From positions 124,001-188,000 of the forward strand of contig NZ_JAQQLA010000001.1 of the NCBI RefSeq assembly GCF_028548395.1: 64,000 nt of DNA. Reading direction: 5' to 3'. The notes under the pieces were generated by a model. It had not been told where the DNA came from. It made no database searches and saw nothing but the letters and a program-made list of their open reading frames with translations. The position numbers and the translations under genes were made by a program. Below, one piece after another: positions 49,094 to 57,787 of the stretch. The stretch comes from Vogesella indigofera. Its GTDB lineage: Bacteria; Pseudomonadota; Gammaproteobacteria; Burkholderiales; Chromobacteriaceae. The first letter of the stretch is position 1. Every line of letters starts with the position of its first letter.

Positions 49094-49663
49094 ATGTCCC
49101 GTTCCGCCCTGCTTGTGATTGATGTCCAGGATTCGTTCCTGCAACGCTCGTACTGGGATGCCGCTGCCTTGCCCGCGTTTCGCGACAAGCTGCTGGCGCT
49201 GATTGCCGGCGCCCGCCAGCGCGGCCTGCCGGTGGTGCATGTGCTGCACGAGGACGGCGACGGCCCGTTTTCCACTGCGTCCGGTTTTGTCCGGCCGATG
49301 GCGTGGCTGCCGGACGGCGCCGATGTCACCTTTACCAAGCACGTGCACAACGCGTTTACCGATACCGGCTTGCAGGCGTGGCTGGCGGCGCGCGGCATCG
49401 ACCGCCTGATCGTCAGCGGCATCCGCAGCGAGCAGTGCTGCGAAACCACCACCCGCGTCGGCAGCGATCTCGGCTTTGCCGTCGACTATGTGTCGGAGGC
49501 GACGCTGACCTTTGCGATGACCCATCCCGTCAGCGGCCGCGTCTACAGCCCGGAAGACATCATCGCCCGCACCGAGCTGGTGCTGGCCGGCCGCTTTGCC
49601 GAGATCCACAGCGTAGACAGTGTGCTGGCGCGACTGGACGCCGAGGAGGTGTGCCATGCTTGA
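49094..49663 (+). CDS. Isochorismatase-family cysteine hydrolase
   Basis: 189 residues, ribosome site CGAGGAAG at 49080-49087. The catalytic triad candidates are Asp10 in LVIDVQDSF, a Lys in [11 protein letters not shown] (about residue 81) and Cys in [10 protein letters not shown] (about 116-117), with the usual cis-peptide region before it. Members hydrolyse amides such as nicotinamide, N-carbamoylsarcosine or ureidoacrylate; the substrate here is open. Its last 8 bases overlap the DUF1272 gene. Confidence 0.9.
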   Translation: MSRSALLVIDVQDSFLQRSYWDAAALPAFRDKLLALIAGARQRGLPVVHVLHEDGDGPFSTASGFVRPMAWLPDGADVTFTKHVHNAFTDTGLQAWLAARGIDRLIVSGIRSEQCCETTTRVGSDLGFAVDYVSEATLTFAMTHPVSGRVYSPEDIIARTELVLAGRFAEIHSVDSVLARLDAEEVCHA

Positions 49664-49889
49664 GCTACGCCCCGGCTGCGAAGCCTGCGATGCCGACTTG
49701 CCCGGCGACAGCGAGCAGGCGCTGATCTGCAGCTTCGAGTGCACCTTCTGCCGCGACTGCGCGGCGCGTTTGGCGCATCGCTGCCCCAATTGCGGCGGCG
49801 AGCTGCTGCCGCGGCCGCGGCGAACGGGCGCGAAACTGGTGGCCAACCCGGCCAGCAGCCAGCGCGTGTACAAGCCGCGCCAGCTGTAG
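49656..49889 (+). CDS. DUF1272 zinc-ribbon-like protein
   Basis: 77 residues. The Cys-rich core LRPGCEACDADL, CSFECTFCRDCA and CPNCGGEL (residues 4-55) is the DUF1272 signature, presumably binding zinc in a RING-like treble-clef. Ribosome site GAGGAGG at 49643-49649 lies inside the preceding gene, and the start overlaps it by 8 bases. Function unknown. Confidence 0.9.
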   Translation: MLELRPGCEACDADLPGDSEQALICSFECTFCRDCAARLAHRCPNCGGELLPRPRRTGAKLVANPASSQRVYKPRQL

Positions 49890-50009
49890 CCGTGCAATCG
49901 TGAACACACTGTTGCTGTTGCCACTGGCATCCGTGGCGTAAGGTAGCAGACCGGGTTCACCCGCCCGGCCGCCGAGGTGGCCGGGCACAACTTCGCAGGA
50001 GCAAAGGCC

Positions 50010-50903
50010 ATGAACTGGCAAGACCGACTGATTGCCCTCGCCATCGTCGCGGTGTGGGGCTTCAATTTCGTGGTGATCAAGTGGGGTGTGGCCGGCGTGC
50101 CGCCGTTCCTGCTCGGCGCGCTGCGCTTTGCCGCGGCGGCGGGCATCGGTCTGCTGTTCGTGCGCCGCCCCAACATCCCGTGGCGCTGGCTGGCGCTGTA
50201 TGGCCTGACCATGGGGCTGGGGCAGTTTGCCTGCCTGTTTTCGGCGATGAAACTGGGCATGCCGGCCGGCCTCGCCTCCATCGTGCTGCAGTCCTCCGCC
50301 TTCTTCACCCTGCTGATCGGCATGGCCTGGCTGCGCGAGCGCTTCAGCGGCTGGCAGCTGGGCGGGCTGGTGGTCGGCGGCTGCGGCCTGTACCTGATCG
50401 GCGGCCTCGGCGCCGCCGGCCTGCCGCTGGCCGGCTTTGTGCTGACCCTGTGCGCCGCCGCCTGCTGGGCGTTTTCCAATGTGGTGGTGCGCCGCATCGT
50501 CGGCGCCGGCTACCAGCCGGACATGCTGGGGCTGGTGGTATGGGGTAGCCTGGCACCGATCGTGCCGTTCTTCGCGCTGTCGGCCATGTTCGAGTCGGCC
50601 AGTATCGACTGGGCGCAGGTGGTCAGCGGCAAGAGCCTGTTCGCCATCGGCTATCTGGCGCTGATCGCCACGCTGTTCGGCTATGGCCAGTGGAGCAAGC
50701 TATTGAGCCGCCATGCGGCCAACGTGGTGGCGCCGTATTCGCTGCTAGTGCCGCTGGTGGGGGTGTTGTCCTCGGCGCTGGTACTGGGCGAGCGCCTCAG
50801 CTTCTGGCAGCTGGCCGGCGGCGTGGTGCTGGTGTCCGGACTGGCCATCAATATGTTCGGTCCGCGGCTGCTGGCCTTGCTGCGCAAGCCGCAGCCGGCG
50901 TAA
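50010..50903 (+). CDS. EamA-family (DMT) exporter
   Basis: 297 residues starting MNWQDRLIALAIVAVWGFNF, with ribosome site AGGAG at 49997-50001. Ten membrane helices in two EamA repeats (about 5-135 and 145-285): the first contains WGFNFVVIKWG, the second AACWAFSNVVVRR. The VVAPYSLLVPLVGVLSSALVLGERLSFWQ segment (about 243-271, in pieces) is typical of the EamA O-acetylserine/cysteine exporter branch. Substrate uncertain. Its stop codon TAA (50901-50903) overlaps a copy of the dispersed word. Confidence 0.9.
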   Translation: MNWQDRLIALAIVAVWGFNFVVIKWGVAGVPPFLLGALRFAAAAGIGLLFVRRPNIPWRWLALYGLTMGLGQFACLFSAMKLGMPAGLASIVLQSSAFFTLLIGMAWLRERFSGWQLGGLVVGGCGLYLIGGLGAAGLPLAGFVLTLCAAACWAFSNVVVRRIVGAGYQPDMLGLVVWGSLAPIVPFFALSAMFESASIDWAQVVSGKSLFAIGYLALIATLFGYGQWSKLLSRHAANVVAPYSLLVPLVGVLSSALVLGERLSFWQLAGGVVLVSGLAINMFGPRLLALLRKPQPA

Positions 50904-50914
50904 GGTTGGCCGCA
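50902..50914 (+). repeat. Dispersed word joining a stop codon to the next start codon
   Basis: AAGGTTGGCCGCA overlaps the EamA stop (TAA) at its left end, and its last A is the A of the GNAT gene's ATG. AAGG here also serves as the only Shine-Dalgarno-like sequence for the downstream gene. Confidence 0.85.
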
Positions 50915-51375
50915 TGGCAAACGACATCACCCTGCGTCCGCCCGGTGCGGACGATTTTGCCGCCTGGCTGCTGCTATGGGACGGCTATAACGCCTTTTAC
51001 GGCCGCCACGGCGCCAGCGCGCTGCCGCCGGCCATCAGCCAGCTCACCTGGCAGCGCTTTCTCGATCCGGACGAGCCGGTACATGCGCTGCTGGCCTGGC
51101 AGGGCGGGCAGCTGCTGGGTCTGGCGCACTATATCTTTCACCGTAACACGCTGATGCTGCACCACGCCTGCTACCTGCAGGACCTGTTTACCGTGCCGGA
51201 AGCACGGGGCAGGGGCGTGGCACGGCAGCTGATTGCCGCCGTGGCCGACGCGGCGCGCCAGGCCGGCAGTCCCAGCCTGTACTGGCATACGCACCACACC
51301 AACCATGCCGCGCGCCAGTTGTATGACCGTGTGGCGCGCGATACCGGCTTTGTGCTGTACCGCCAGACTTTTTAA
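50914..51375 (+). CDS. GNAT-family N-acetyltransferase
   Basis: 153 residues. The acetyl-CoA-binding motif reads LQDLFTVPEARGRGVARQLIAAV (about residues 88-110), with the R/Q-x-x-G-x-G/A signature as RGRGVA; HTNHAARQLYDRV.. near 128-140 completes the fold. It begins 10 bases after the EamA gene, so the two are probably co-transcribed. The acceptor substrate is unknown. Confidence 0.9.
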   Translation: MANDITLRPPGADDFAAWLLLWDGYNAFYGRHGASALPPAISQLTWQRFLDPDEPVHALLAWQGGQLLGLAHYIFHRNTLMLHHACYLQDLFTVPEARGRGVARQLIAAVADAARQAGSPSLYWHTHHTNHAARQLYDRVARDTGFVLYRQTF

Positions 51376-51393
51376 CTCCCGACAGGACGCGAT

Positions 51394-51591
51394 ATGAAAC
51401 TGTACCGACTGCTGACCGGCCCCGACGACGCCACCTTCTGCCACCGCGTCAGCGAGGCGCTCAACCGCGGCTGGCACCTGCACGGCAATCCGACGCTGAC
51501 CTTCAACGGCGAGCGCGTGATCGCGGCGCAGGCGATCGTGAAAGAGGTCGACGGCGAGTACGTGCCGGAGATCCGGCTGGGCGAGCTGTAG
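51394..51591 (+). CDS. DUF1737 small protein
   Basis: 65 residues: MKLYRLLTGPDDATFCHRVSEALNRGWHLHG... The pattern (Y-LLTG-DD--FC-RVS-AL--GW-L-G-P) is that of DUF1737. Ribosome site GACAGGA at 51381-51387. A short two-layer alpha-beta protein without known function. Confidence 0.88.
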   Translation: MKLYRLLTGPDDATFCHRVSEALNRGWHLHGNPTLTFNGERVIAAQAIVKEVDGEYVPEIRLGEL

Positions 51592-51608
51592 TCCCATCCG
51601 CTGCACAT

Positions 51609-51621
51609 AAGGTTGGCCGCA
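51609..51621 (+). repeat. Dispersed word abutting the GlxA-family start codon
   Basis: AAGGTTGGCCGCA; the last A is the A of the ATG at 51621, the same arrangement as at 50902-50914. Confidence 0.85.
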
Positions 51622-52553
51622 TGAAAGATGTGTATTTCCTTCTCACGCCGCGCTATCTGGCGCTGGATTTCGTCGGCCCGGCCGAGGCGCTGCGCATGGC
51701 CATCGACGAGGGCGCGCCGTTTCGCCTGCACGTCGCCGGGCCGGAACCGGAGTGCGTCAGCTCGCTGGGGCTCACGTCGCTGATCGACCCGCTGCCGCCG
51801 GCGCTGGCCGATGGTAGCCTGGTGATCCTGTGCGGCACGGTGGACGAGGATGCCGACTACGCCACACCGGCGGCGCAGCGGCTGATCGCCTGGCTGCAGC
51901 AGCACATCACGCCGCAGGTGAGCCTGGCGACGGTGTGCTCCGGCGCACTGCTGGCCGGCATGGCCGGGCTGCTAGACGGCCGCGCCTGCACCACCCACCA
52001 CAGCATCACCGCCAAGCTGGCGGCACTGGCGCCGAAGGCGCGGGTGCTGGATAACCGCGTGTTTGTCGAGGACGAGCACATTGCCACCTCGGCCGGCATC
52101 ACCACCGGCATGGATCTGGCGCTGGCGCTGATCGAGCACCACGCCGGGCCGGATGTGGCGGCGCGCGTGGCGCGGCGCATGGTGCTGTACAGCCGCCGTG
52201 CCGGCGACGATCCGCAGCTGTCGCCGTGGCTGGCGTTCCGCAATCACCTGCACCCGGCGGTGCACCGCGCGCAGGACCTGATCGCGCGCGATCCGGCGCA
52301 GCGCTGGCCGGTGGAGGCGCTGGCCGAACGCGTCCATCTCAGCCCGCGCCATTTGACGCGGCTGTTCCGCGAGCAGGCCGGCGTCGGCATCGTCGAATAC
52401 CAGCAGCGGCTGCGGGTGGCGGTGGTGCGCCAGCTGTTGCATCAGGGCGTGGCGGTGGAGCGCGCCGCCGAAGGCGCCGGTTTTGCCTCGGCGCGCGACA
52501 TGCGGCGGGTGTGGCACAAGTTCGAAAGCGTCAATCCCGGCCAGCTGGCCTGA
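51621..52553 (+). CDS. GlxA-family transcriptional regulator (DJ-1/PfpI-like + AraC)
   Basis: 310 residues. The N-terminal half is a class-I-glutamine-amidotransferase/DJ-1-like domain (YFLLTPRYLALDFVGPAEAL; nucleophile elbow ATVCSGALLAGMAG with Cys, about residue 101). The C-terminal half is an AraC helix-turn-helix (WPVEALAERVHLSPRHLTRLFREQAG, about 231-256; second helix-turn-helix to about 300). Typical regulator of amine or amino-acid-derivative catabolism genes; the target is not evident here. Confidence 0.92.
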   Translation: MKDVYFLLTPRYLALDFVGPAEALRMAIDEGAPFRLHVAGPEPECVSSLGLTSLIDPLPPALADGSLVILCGTVDEDADYATPAAQRLIAWLQQHITPQVSLATVCSGALLAGMAGLLDGRACTTHHSITAKLAALAPKARVLDNRVFVEDEHIATSAGITTGMDLALALIEHHAGPDVAARVARRMVLYSRRAGDDPQLSPWLAFRNHLHPAVHRAQDLIARDPAQRWPVEALAERVHLSPRHLTRLFREQAGVGIVEYQQRLRVAVVRQLLHQGVAVERAAEGAGFASARDMRRVWHKFESVNPGQLA

Positions 52554-52571
52554 GCGCCGGGCTAGCTTGCG

Positions 52572-53015
52572 TTAGCGCCAGTTGAAGTTCAGGCTGCGCG
52601 AGCCGTTCCGGCCCAGTTGCACGTTGCGCTGCTGGCGCATGCCCATATAGCTGGCCTCGACCCGGTAGCTGCCGGCCGGCAGGTCGGCATACAGCAGTGG
52701 CCCGGCCTGTTGCAGCGACAGCACCGGCTGTCCCTTGCTGCTGCGGATATCGACATCGACGCCGACCACATACTGGCCGGCACCTTCGGAAAAGGTCAGG
52801 TGCAGGCTGTAACCGGCACTTTGCTTGATGGCCTGCGATTCGTCCTGACCGACGCCGCCACTGAGATAGGCGATGCCGTTCTGTTGCTGAATTTGCAGAT
52901 TGGCAGTCTGCAGCGTGGCCGGCATGACGTCTTCTGCGTGCAGTGCCAGCGGGGACAGCCCGAGCAGCAAGCCCAGCATCAGGTCCGAATATTTCCGTGT
53001 ATGGATGGTGTTCAT
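52572..53015 (-). CDS. Exported protein with carboxypeptidase-regulatory-like fold
   Basis: 147 residues starting MNTIHTRKYSDLMLGLLLG, ribosome site AAGGAG upstream; signal peptide ends near ALHA. The mature part (GIAYLSGGVGQDESQAIKQ; GQYVVGVDVDIRSSKGQPVLSLQQAGPLLYADLPAGSYRVEASY, about 95-140 in pieces) looks like a small beta-sandwich of the kind annotated as carboxypeptidase-regulatory-like. Function unknown; probably periplasmic. Convergent with the GlxA-like gene. Confidence 0.8.
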   Translation of the reverse strand: MNTIHTRKYSDLMLGLLLGLSPLALHAEDVMPATLQTANLQIQQQNGIAYLSGGVGQDESQAIKQSAGYSLHLTFSEGAGQYVVGVDVDIRSSKGQPVLSLQQAGPLLYADLPAGSYRVEASYMGMRQQRNVQLGRNGSRSLNFNWR

Positions 53016-53260
53016 GATCAAGACTCCTTGCGGGCGGGGTGCCCGCTCATGTCGCCGTCGCACGGCGCTGGCGTAGCCAGTCGTTTGCCTGCGTGCGCAG
53101 GCCGCTAGCGGTGGCGATGAGGGGGTGCGGCCATGGCGCCGCCTCGGGAAGGGGCACGTCCGGACACACGCTTGAGTACGAGAATGTGACACGCGGGGGT
53201 GTCTTGTCGGTGCGGTGACGCACATGCTTTGCAGCAGCCGGGTTGCACCGCCCCTTGCTG

Positions 53261-53278
53261 GCGGCCAACGTTGGCCGC
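53261..53278. repeat. Palindrome of the dispersed word
   Basis: GCGGCCAACGTTGGCCGC, a perfect 18-bp palindrome in the spacer between divergent genes, about 95 bases upstream of rlmF. Confidence 0.88.
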
Positions 53279-53371
53279 AACGGCCGGGCTTTCGCCGCCG
53301 CTGCCGCCCGCAATGCAGCAGCCGGCGCAATAACCCCGTACAATCCGGCCATTGTTTTTGCGGTACACCCC

Positions 53372-54328
53372 ATGAAAGCCACACCAAAACCGACCGGCAA
53401 GGCCGGTCTGCACCCGCGCAACGCGCACCGCCAGCGCTATGACTTCCCGGCGCTGATCGCCAGCCTGCCGGAGCTGGCCGCCTTTGTGCGTCCCAACGAC
53501 TACGGCGACGACAGCGTCGATTTTGCCGATCCGGCGGCGGTCAAGGCGCTGAACCGCGCGCTGCTGGCGCACTACTACGGCATCGGCTTCTGGGATCTGC
53601 CGCCGGGCTACCTGTGCCCGCCGATTCCGGGGCGCGCCGACTACATCCACCATCTTGCAGACCTACTCGCCGGCTGCAACGGCGGCACGGTGCCGCCGCG
53701 CGTCAACGTGCTCGACGTCGGCGTCGGCGCCAACTGCGTGTATCCGATCATCGGCCGCAGCGTGTACGGCTGGCGCTTTGTCGGTAGCGACATCGACCCG
53801 GTGTCGCTGAAAGCGGCGAAGGCGATTGCCGATTTCAACCCGGTGCTGTCCGGCGCGCTGACGCTGCGGCTGCAGGCCGACGCGGGCAAGGTGTTTGCCG
53901 GCATCATCCAGCGCAAGGACCGTTTCGACGTCACGCTGTGCAACCCGCCGTTCCATGCCTCGGCAGAAGAGGCGGAGGCGGTATCGCGGCGCAAGGTGAC
54001 CAACCTCACCGGCGAGGTGCCGGACAAGCCAGTGCTGAATTTCGGCGGCCAGCACGCCGAGCTGTGGTGCGACGGCGGCGAAGTCACCTTCCTGCGCAAC
54101 ATGGCGCAGGAGAGCCGCGAGTTTGCCGAGCAGTGCTGCTGGTTCACCTCGCTGGTGTCGCGCGAGGCGCACCTGCACGAGCTGTACCGCCAGTTGCGCA
54201 AGCTGGGTGCGAAACAGGTCAAGACCATCGACATGGCGCAGGGGCAGAAGATCAGCCGTTTTGTGGCGTGGACCTTCCTCGACAACGCGGCGATGGCCGA
54301 GTGGCGCGAGGAGCGCTGGCAGGGGTGA
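53372..54328 (+). CDS. rlmF: 23S rRNA (adenine-1618-N6)-methyltransferase RlmF
   Basis: 318 residues starting [25 protein letters not shown]; the conserved GLHPRN-H--RYDF N-terminus fixes the start. S-adenosylmethionine-binding motif [16 protein letters not shown] (about residues 112-127), catalytic NPPFHAS (about 192-198) and [13 protein letters not shown] (about 227-239) are typical. Methylates A1618 of 23S rRNA. Confidence 0.95.
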   Translation: MKATPKPTGKAGLHPRNAHRQRYDFPALIASLPELAAFVRPNDYGDDSVDFADPAAVKALNRALLAHYYGIGFWDLPPGYLCPPIPGRADYIHHLADLLAGCNGGTVPPRVNVLDVGVGANCVYPIIGRSVYGWRFVGSDIDPVSLKAAKAIADFNPVLSGALTLRLQADAGKVFAGIIQRKDRFDVTLCNPPFHASAEEAEAVSRRKVTNLTGEVPDKPVLNFGGQHAELWCDGGEVTFLRNMAQESREFAEQCCWFTSLVSREAHLHELYRQLRKLGAKQVKTIDMAQGQKISRFVAWTFLDNAAMAEWREERWQG

Positions 54329-54349
54329 GGCCGCGTCGCCTGTCGCCAT

Positions 54350-54385
54350 AAAAAACCCCGCCAGCGATACTGGGCGGGGTTTTTC
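54350..54385. terminator. Bidirectional terminator rlmF / DEAD-box gene
   Basis: The stem AAAACCCCGCC / GGCGGGGTTTT is flanked by A and T tracts between convergent genes. Confidence 0.9.
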
Positions 54386-54414
54386 GTTGCCGGTGGCGCG
54401 AGCTGCGGCGGTGT

Positions 54415-55668
54415 TCAGTCCGGCTTGGCGGCCTGTTGCGCGGCGGCTTCTGCGGCGGCGGCGCGCAGCTTGTCCTTCTTGCTCGGGCGCTTGCCCTTGA
54501 TGCCGCCGTTGTCGTCGGCTGCGGCCAACCTTGGCGCGGGTTCGTCAACCGGCACGAAGCCGGCCAGCTGCTCGCGCGGCAGTTTCAGCTGTAGCCGCTT
54601 CTCGATCAGGCGGAAGTGGGCGCGGCTGTCGGCGTCGATCAGGCTGATGGCGAGGCCGCTTTCGCCGGCTCGGCCGGTGCGGCCGATGCGGTGGGTGTAG
54701 TCCTGCGGCGAACGCGGCAGGTCGTAGTTGATCACCACCGGCAGCGCCGGGATGTCGATGCCGCGCGCGGCGAGATCGGTGGCGACGATCACTTGCAGCG
54801 TGCCGTCCTTCAGGTTCTCCAGCACCCGCTCGCGGCGGCCTTGCGCCAGCTCGCCGAACAGCGCGGCGGCGCGGATGCCCTCGCGCTGCAGCGTCTGCGC
54901 CAGCTCGGCGGCACCGTGTTTGCTGGCGACAAACACCAGCATCCGCGCGCCCTCCTGCTCGGCGATCAGCTGGCACAGCAGCGCGGTACGCTGGCGATTG
55001 TCGACCTCGATCGCGCGCTGGCGGATGTCCGGCGCCTGTTCCGCGATGTGGATGCGCTGCGGGTCGGTGAGCAGGCGCGTCGCCAGCTGCTGCACGTTGG
55101 CCGCAAAGGTGGCGGAGAACAGCAGCGTCTGGCGCTGTGCCGGCAGCGCGGCCAGCACCTGTTCCAGTTCGTCGGCAAAGCCCTGTTCCAGCAGGCGGTC
55201 GGCCTCGTCCAGCACCAGACTGCGCACCTGGTCCAGGCGCAGCGCGTTGTTGGCCAGCAGCTCCAGCAGCCGGCCGGGGGTGGCGACGATGATGTCGGCG
55301 CCGCCGCGCAGCGCCATCAGCTGCGGATTGAGCGAGACCCCGCCGTAGACGGTGACGATCTTCGGCGGCGGCAGGTGGCGGGCCAGCTGCTGCAGCACGC
55401 TGCCGACCTGTTGCGCCAGCTCGCGCGTCGGCAGCAGCACCAGCAGCGTCGGCTGCTTGCCGTCATGGCGGCCGTGCTGCCAGCGCTGCAGCAGTGGCAG
55501 GCAGTAGGCGGCGGTCTTGCCGGAGCCGGTGCGGGCGGTGGCCAGCAGGTCGCGGCCGTGCAGGATCGCCGGGATCGCCTCGCGCTGGATGGCGGTGGCG
55601 GTGTGGAAGCCCTGTTCGTCCAGCGCATGCAGCAGCGCCGGGTCAAGGCCGAGGGTGGAAAAGGGCAT
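54415..55668 (-). CDS. DEAD-box ATP-dependent RNA helicase (RhlE-like)
   Basis: 417 residues: Q motif TAIQREAIP (about 24-32), motif I ATARTGSGKT (about 43-52), PTRELAQQ, TPGR, DEAD (about 151-154), SAT, and motif VI HRIGRTGRAG (about 328-337), followed by a basic C-terminal tail (KGKRPSKKDKLR). RhlE-type helicases act in ribosome maturation or RNA decay. An exact dispersed word at 54520-54532 codes for P-R-L-A-A in the tail. Confidence 0.93.
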   Translation of the reverse strand: MPFSTLGLDPALLHALDEQGFHTATAIQREAIPAILHGRDLLATARTGSGKTAAYCLPLLQRWQHGRHDGKQPTLLVLLPTRELAQQVGSVLQQLARHLPPPKIVTVYGGVSLNPQLMALRGGADIIVATPGRLLELLANNALRLDQVRSLVLDEADRLLEQGFADELEQVLAALPAQRQTLLFSATFAANVQQLATRLLTDPQRIHIAEQAPDIRQRAIEVDNRQRTALLCQLIAEQEGARMLVFVASKHGAAELAQTLQREGIRAAALFGELAQGRRERVLENLKDGTLQVIVATDLAARGIDIPALPVVINYDLPRSPQDYTHRIGRTGRAGESGLAISLIDADSRAHFRLIEKRLQLKLPREQLAGFVPVDEPAPRLAAADDNGGIKGKRPSKKDKLRAAAAEAAAQQAAKPD

Positions 55669-55873
55669 GGGCGGGCGCGGGGCGTGAATTCGTGAAGGCG
55701 GCAGTCTACGGCTTTTGCGCGCGCGGCACTATGGCGATGCGCGCCGGGCTGCTGCCTGACGGGGACGGGCAGGGGACGCGGGTTACCGATTGACGCAACT
55801 GTCATTCCCTTGGATGATTCAAGCGATTGTTTTAATGATGGCGCAGACCATCATCCGCGACACACGAGGAATC

Positions 55874-56797
55874 ATGAAAAACCGCGAACACGATCTGTGG
55901 GTGCCGGTCACCGCCACCGACACGCTGTACCTGAAGCGCATCCGCCATCCGGAAAAGGACGGCGCGCCGGTGCTGCTGCTGCACGGGGTGATGGCCAACG
56001 GCCGCATCTTTTATTCGGACAATGGCAAGGGGCTGGCGCACTATCTAGCGCGCCACGGCTACGACGTGTTCGTCGCCGACCTGCGCGGTCGCGGCCGCAG
56101 CACGCCGCGCATCGGCCGCGGTGCGTGTCACGGCCAGACTGAAACCATCACCGAAGACCTGCCGGCGCTGCAGGCGGCGATCCGCCAGCTGAAGGGTGAG
56201 GTGGCGGTGCACTGGATGGCGCATTCCTGGGGCGGCGTGCACATGAGCAGCTGCCTGTTGCGCCAGCCGCAGCTGATCGCGCAGGTGGCCAGCCTGGTCT
56301 ACTTCGGCAGCAAGCGCAGCGTGCACGTGCGCAATCTCAACAAGCTGCTGGAAGTCGACCTGCTGTGGAATATCGTCGGCCGCGTGCTGTGTCGCAGCGT
56401 TGGCTATCTGCCGGCGCGCCGCCTCGGCCTAGGCGCCGACGACGAAACCGACAAGAGCCACCGCCAGAGCAAGGTCTGGGCACAGAATCGGCCGTGGGTG
56501 GACAGCGACGACCGCTTCGACTACCGGCAGGCGGCGCAGACGCAGCAACTGCCGCCGGCGCTGTACTTCGCCGCGCAGAACGATCCCTGCCGCGGCCACC
56601 CGGCCGACGTGAAGCGTTTTCGCGACGAAAGCGGCGCGCACCTGTCGCGGCTACGGCTGCTGGCGCGCCACAGCGGCCACCGTCACGACTACAACCACGT
56701 CAGCCTGCTGACCCACCCCGACGCGGTGCGCGACCATTTTCCGCTGGTGCTGGAATGGCTTGCCGGCCGCTACGGCATGGTGCAGGAAAACTACTGA
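55874..56797 (+). CDS. Alpha/beta hydrolase
   Basis: 307 residues starting MKNREHDLWVPVTATDTLYL (ribosome site GAGGA at 55866-55870). Oxyanion-hole HG in LLLHGVMANG (about 36-45), nucleophile elbow AHSWGGVH (Ser about residue 117), Asp in AAQNDPCRG (about 239) and catalytic His in HDYNHVSLL (about 275). It lacks a signal peptide. Substrate unknown; the elbow and N-terminal region recall lipases and lysophospholipases. Confidence 0.88.
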   Translation: MKNREHDLWVPVTATDTLYLKRIRHPEKDGAPVLLLHGVMANGRIFYSDNGKGLAHYLARHGYDVFVADLRGRGRSTPRIGRGACHGQTETITEDLPALQAAIRQLKGEVAVHWMAHSWGGVHMSSCLLRQPQLIAQVASLVYFGSKRSVHVRNLNKLLEVDLLWNIVGRVLCRSVGYLPARRLGLGADDETDKSHRQSKVWAQNRPWVDSDDRFDYRQAAQTQQLPPALYFAAQNDPCRGHPADVKRFRDESGAHLSRLRLLARHSGHRHDYNHVSLLTHPDAVRDHFPLVLEWLAGRYGMVQENY

Positions 56798-56940
56798 ACA
56801 CAGCGCGTGGCCGGGGTTGGCCGCAAGCCGGCGCCGATGCCTGACGGGAAACTACAGCGGGCTTGACCTGGCGCATTCGCCGCCGGCGGCCGGCTGTGGT
56901 AGAAAGCGGGCTGTGTTTATCCTTGCGACCGTTTCCGGCC

Positions 56941-57570
56941 ATGTCCCAACTGCAATTCGACCTCGACCACGTCATCGACACCCTCGCCAGCGAGGGCTGG
57001 GTGGTGATCCCGCACGCGCTGTCCGCCACCATTACCGCCAACCTGCGCACTGCCTGCCTCGAGGTGTGGCAACAGGGCCTGTTCCATGAGGCCGCCACCG
57101 GCCGTGCCGACGGCCAGGCGCGCCGTGCCGAGATTCGCTCCGATTCGGTGCTGTGGCTGGACCAGGTGGCAGCGCTGCCGGCGGTGCAGGCCTACAACGC
57201 GGCGATGGACGACATCATGCAGGCGGTTAATCGCGGCCTCTACCTCGGCCTCGTCGAACTGGAGTCGCACTTCGCGGTGTATCCGGAGGGCGCGTTCTAC
57301 AAGAGGCACCTCGACCGCTTCCAGGACGACGACGCGCGCACGCTGACCACGGTGTTCTATCTGAACGAAGGTTGGCCGCAGGATGCCGGCGGCCAGATCC
57401 GCCTGTATCTGGATGCCGACTGCCGCGAGTTCATCGACGTCGAACCGGAAGCCGGCACGCTGGTGCTGTTCCTGTCCGACCGCTTTTGGCACGAGGTGCT
57501 GCCGGCACGGCAGCAGCGGCTGTCGGTCACCGGCTGGTACCGCCGCCGCGGCGGCAACATGCCGTGGTGA
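56941..57570 (+). CDS. 2OG-Fe(II) oxygenase, prolyl-hydroxylase/SM-20-like
   Basis: 209 residues. Iron ligands His and Asp in FYKRHLDRFQDDD (HxD, about residues 121-123) and distal His in RFWHEVLPA (about 184), with the 2-oxoglutarate Arg in QQRLSVTGWYRRR (about 193). P4H-like fold close to YbiX/EGL-9-type proteins. The target residue or small molecule is unknown. An exact dispersed word at 57368-57380 codes for E-G-W-P-Q. Confidence 0.88.
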   Translation: MSQLQFDLDHVIDTLASEGWVVIPHALSATITANLRTACLEVWQQGLFHEAATGRADGQARRAEIRSDSVLWLDQVAALPAVQAYNAAMDDIMQAVNRGLYLGLVELESHFAVYPEGAFYKRHLDRFQDDDARTLTTVFYLNEGWPQDAGGQIRLYLDADCREFIDVEPEAGTLVLFLSDRFWHEVLPARQQRLSVTGWYRRRGGNMPW

Positions 57571-57632
57571 GTTGCTGCTTCGCCACAAGCACAGCGCCCT
57601 GCGGGGCGAGTGCAAGTCAGCGAAGGTAAGCA

Positions 57633-57668
57633 AACGCCGCATCTCATGGTGAGAGTGCGGCGTTTTTA
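57633..57668 (+). terminator. Terminator after 2OG-oxygenase gene
   Basis: The stem AAACGCCGCA(T)CTC / GAG(A)GTGCGGCGTTT with an ATGG-type loop is followed by T residues, about 60 bases after the stop codon. Confidence 0.8.
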
Positions 57669-57738
57669 CGTGATTCTGAAGTGAGCGCCGGCTTCAACGA
57701 CGGTGCAACGCCTCGCTGCCCAGCATGCCCGGCGCGCT

Positions 57739-57770
57739 GCTGTTTGCGGCCAACGTTGGCCGCAAACAGC
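57739..57770. repeat. 32-bp perfect palindrome containing the dispersed word
   Basis: The 20-bp core TGCGGCCAACGTTGGCCGCA (57745-57764) is extended by six matched bases on each side (GCTGTT / AACAGC). It lies 17 bases beyond the stop codon of the FadR-type gene (minus strand) and may act as its terminator stem. Confidence 0.9.
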
Positions 57771-57787
57771 GCCTGATCCGGTCGTGC

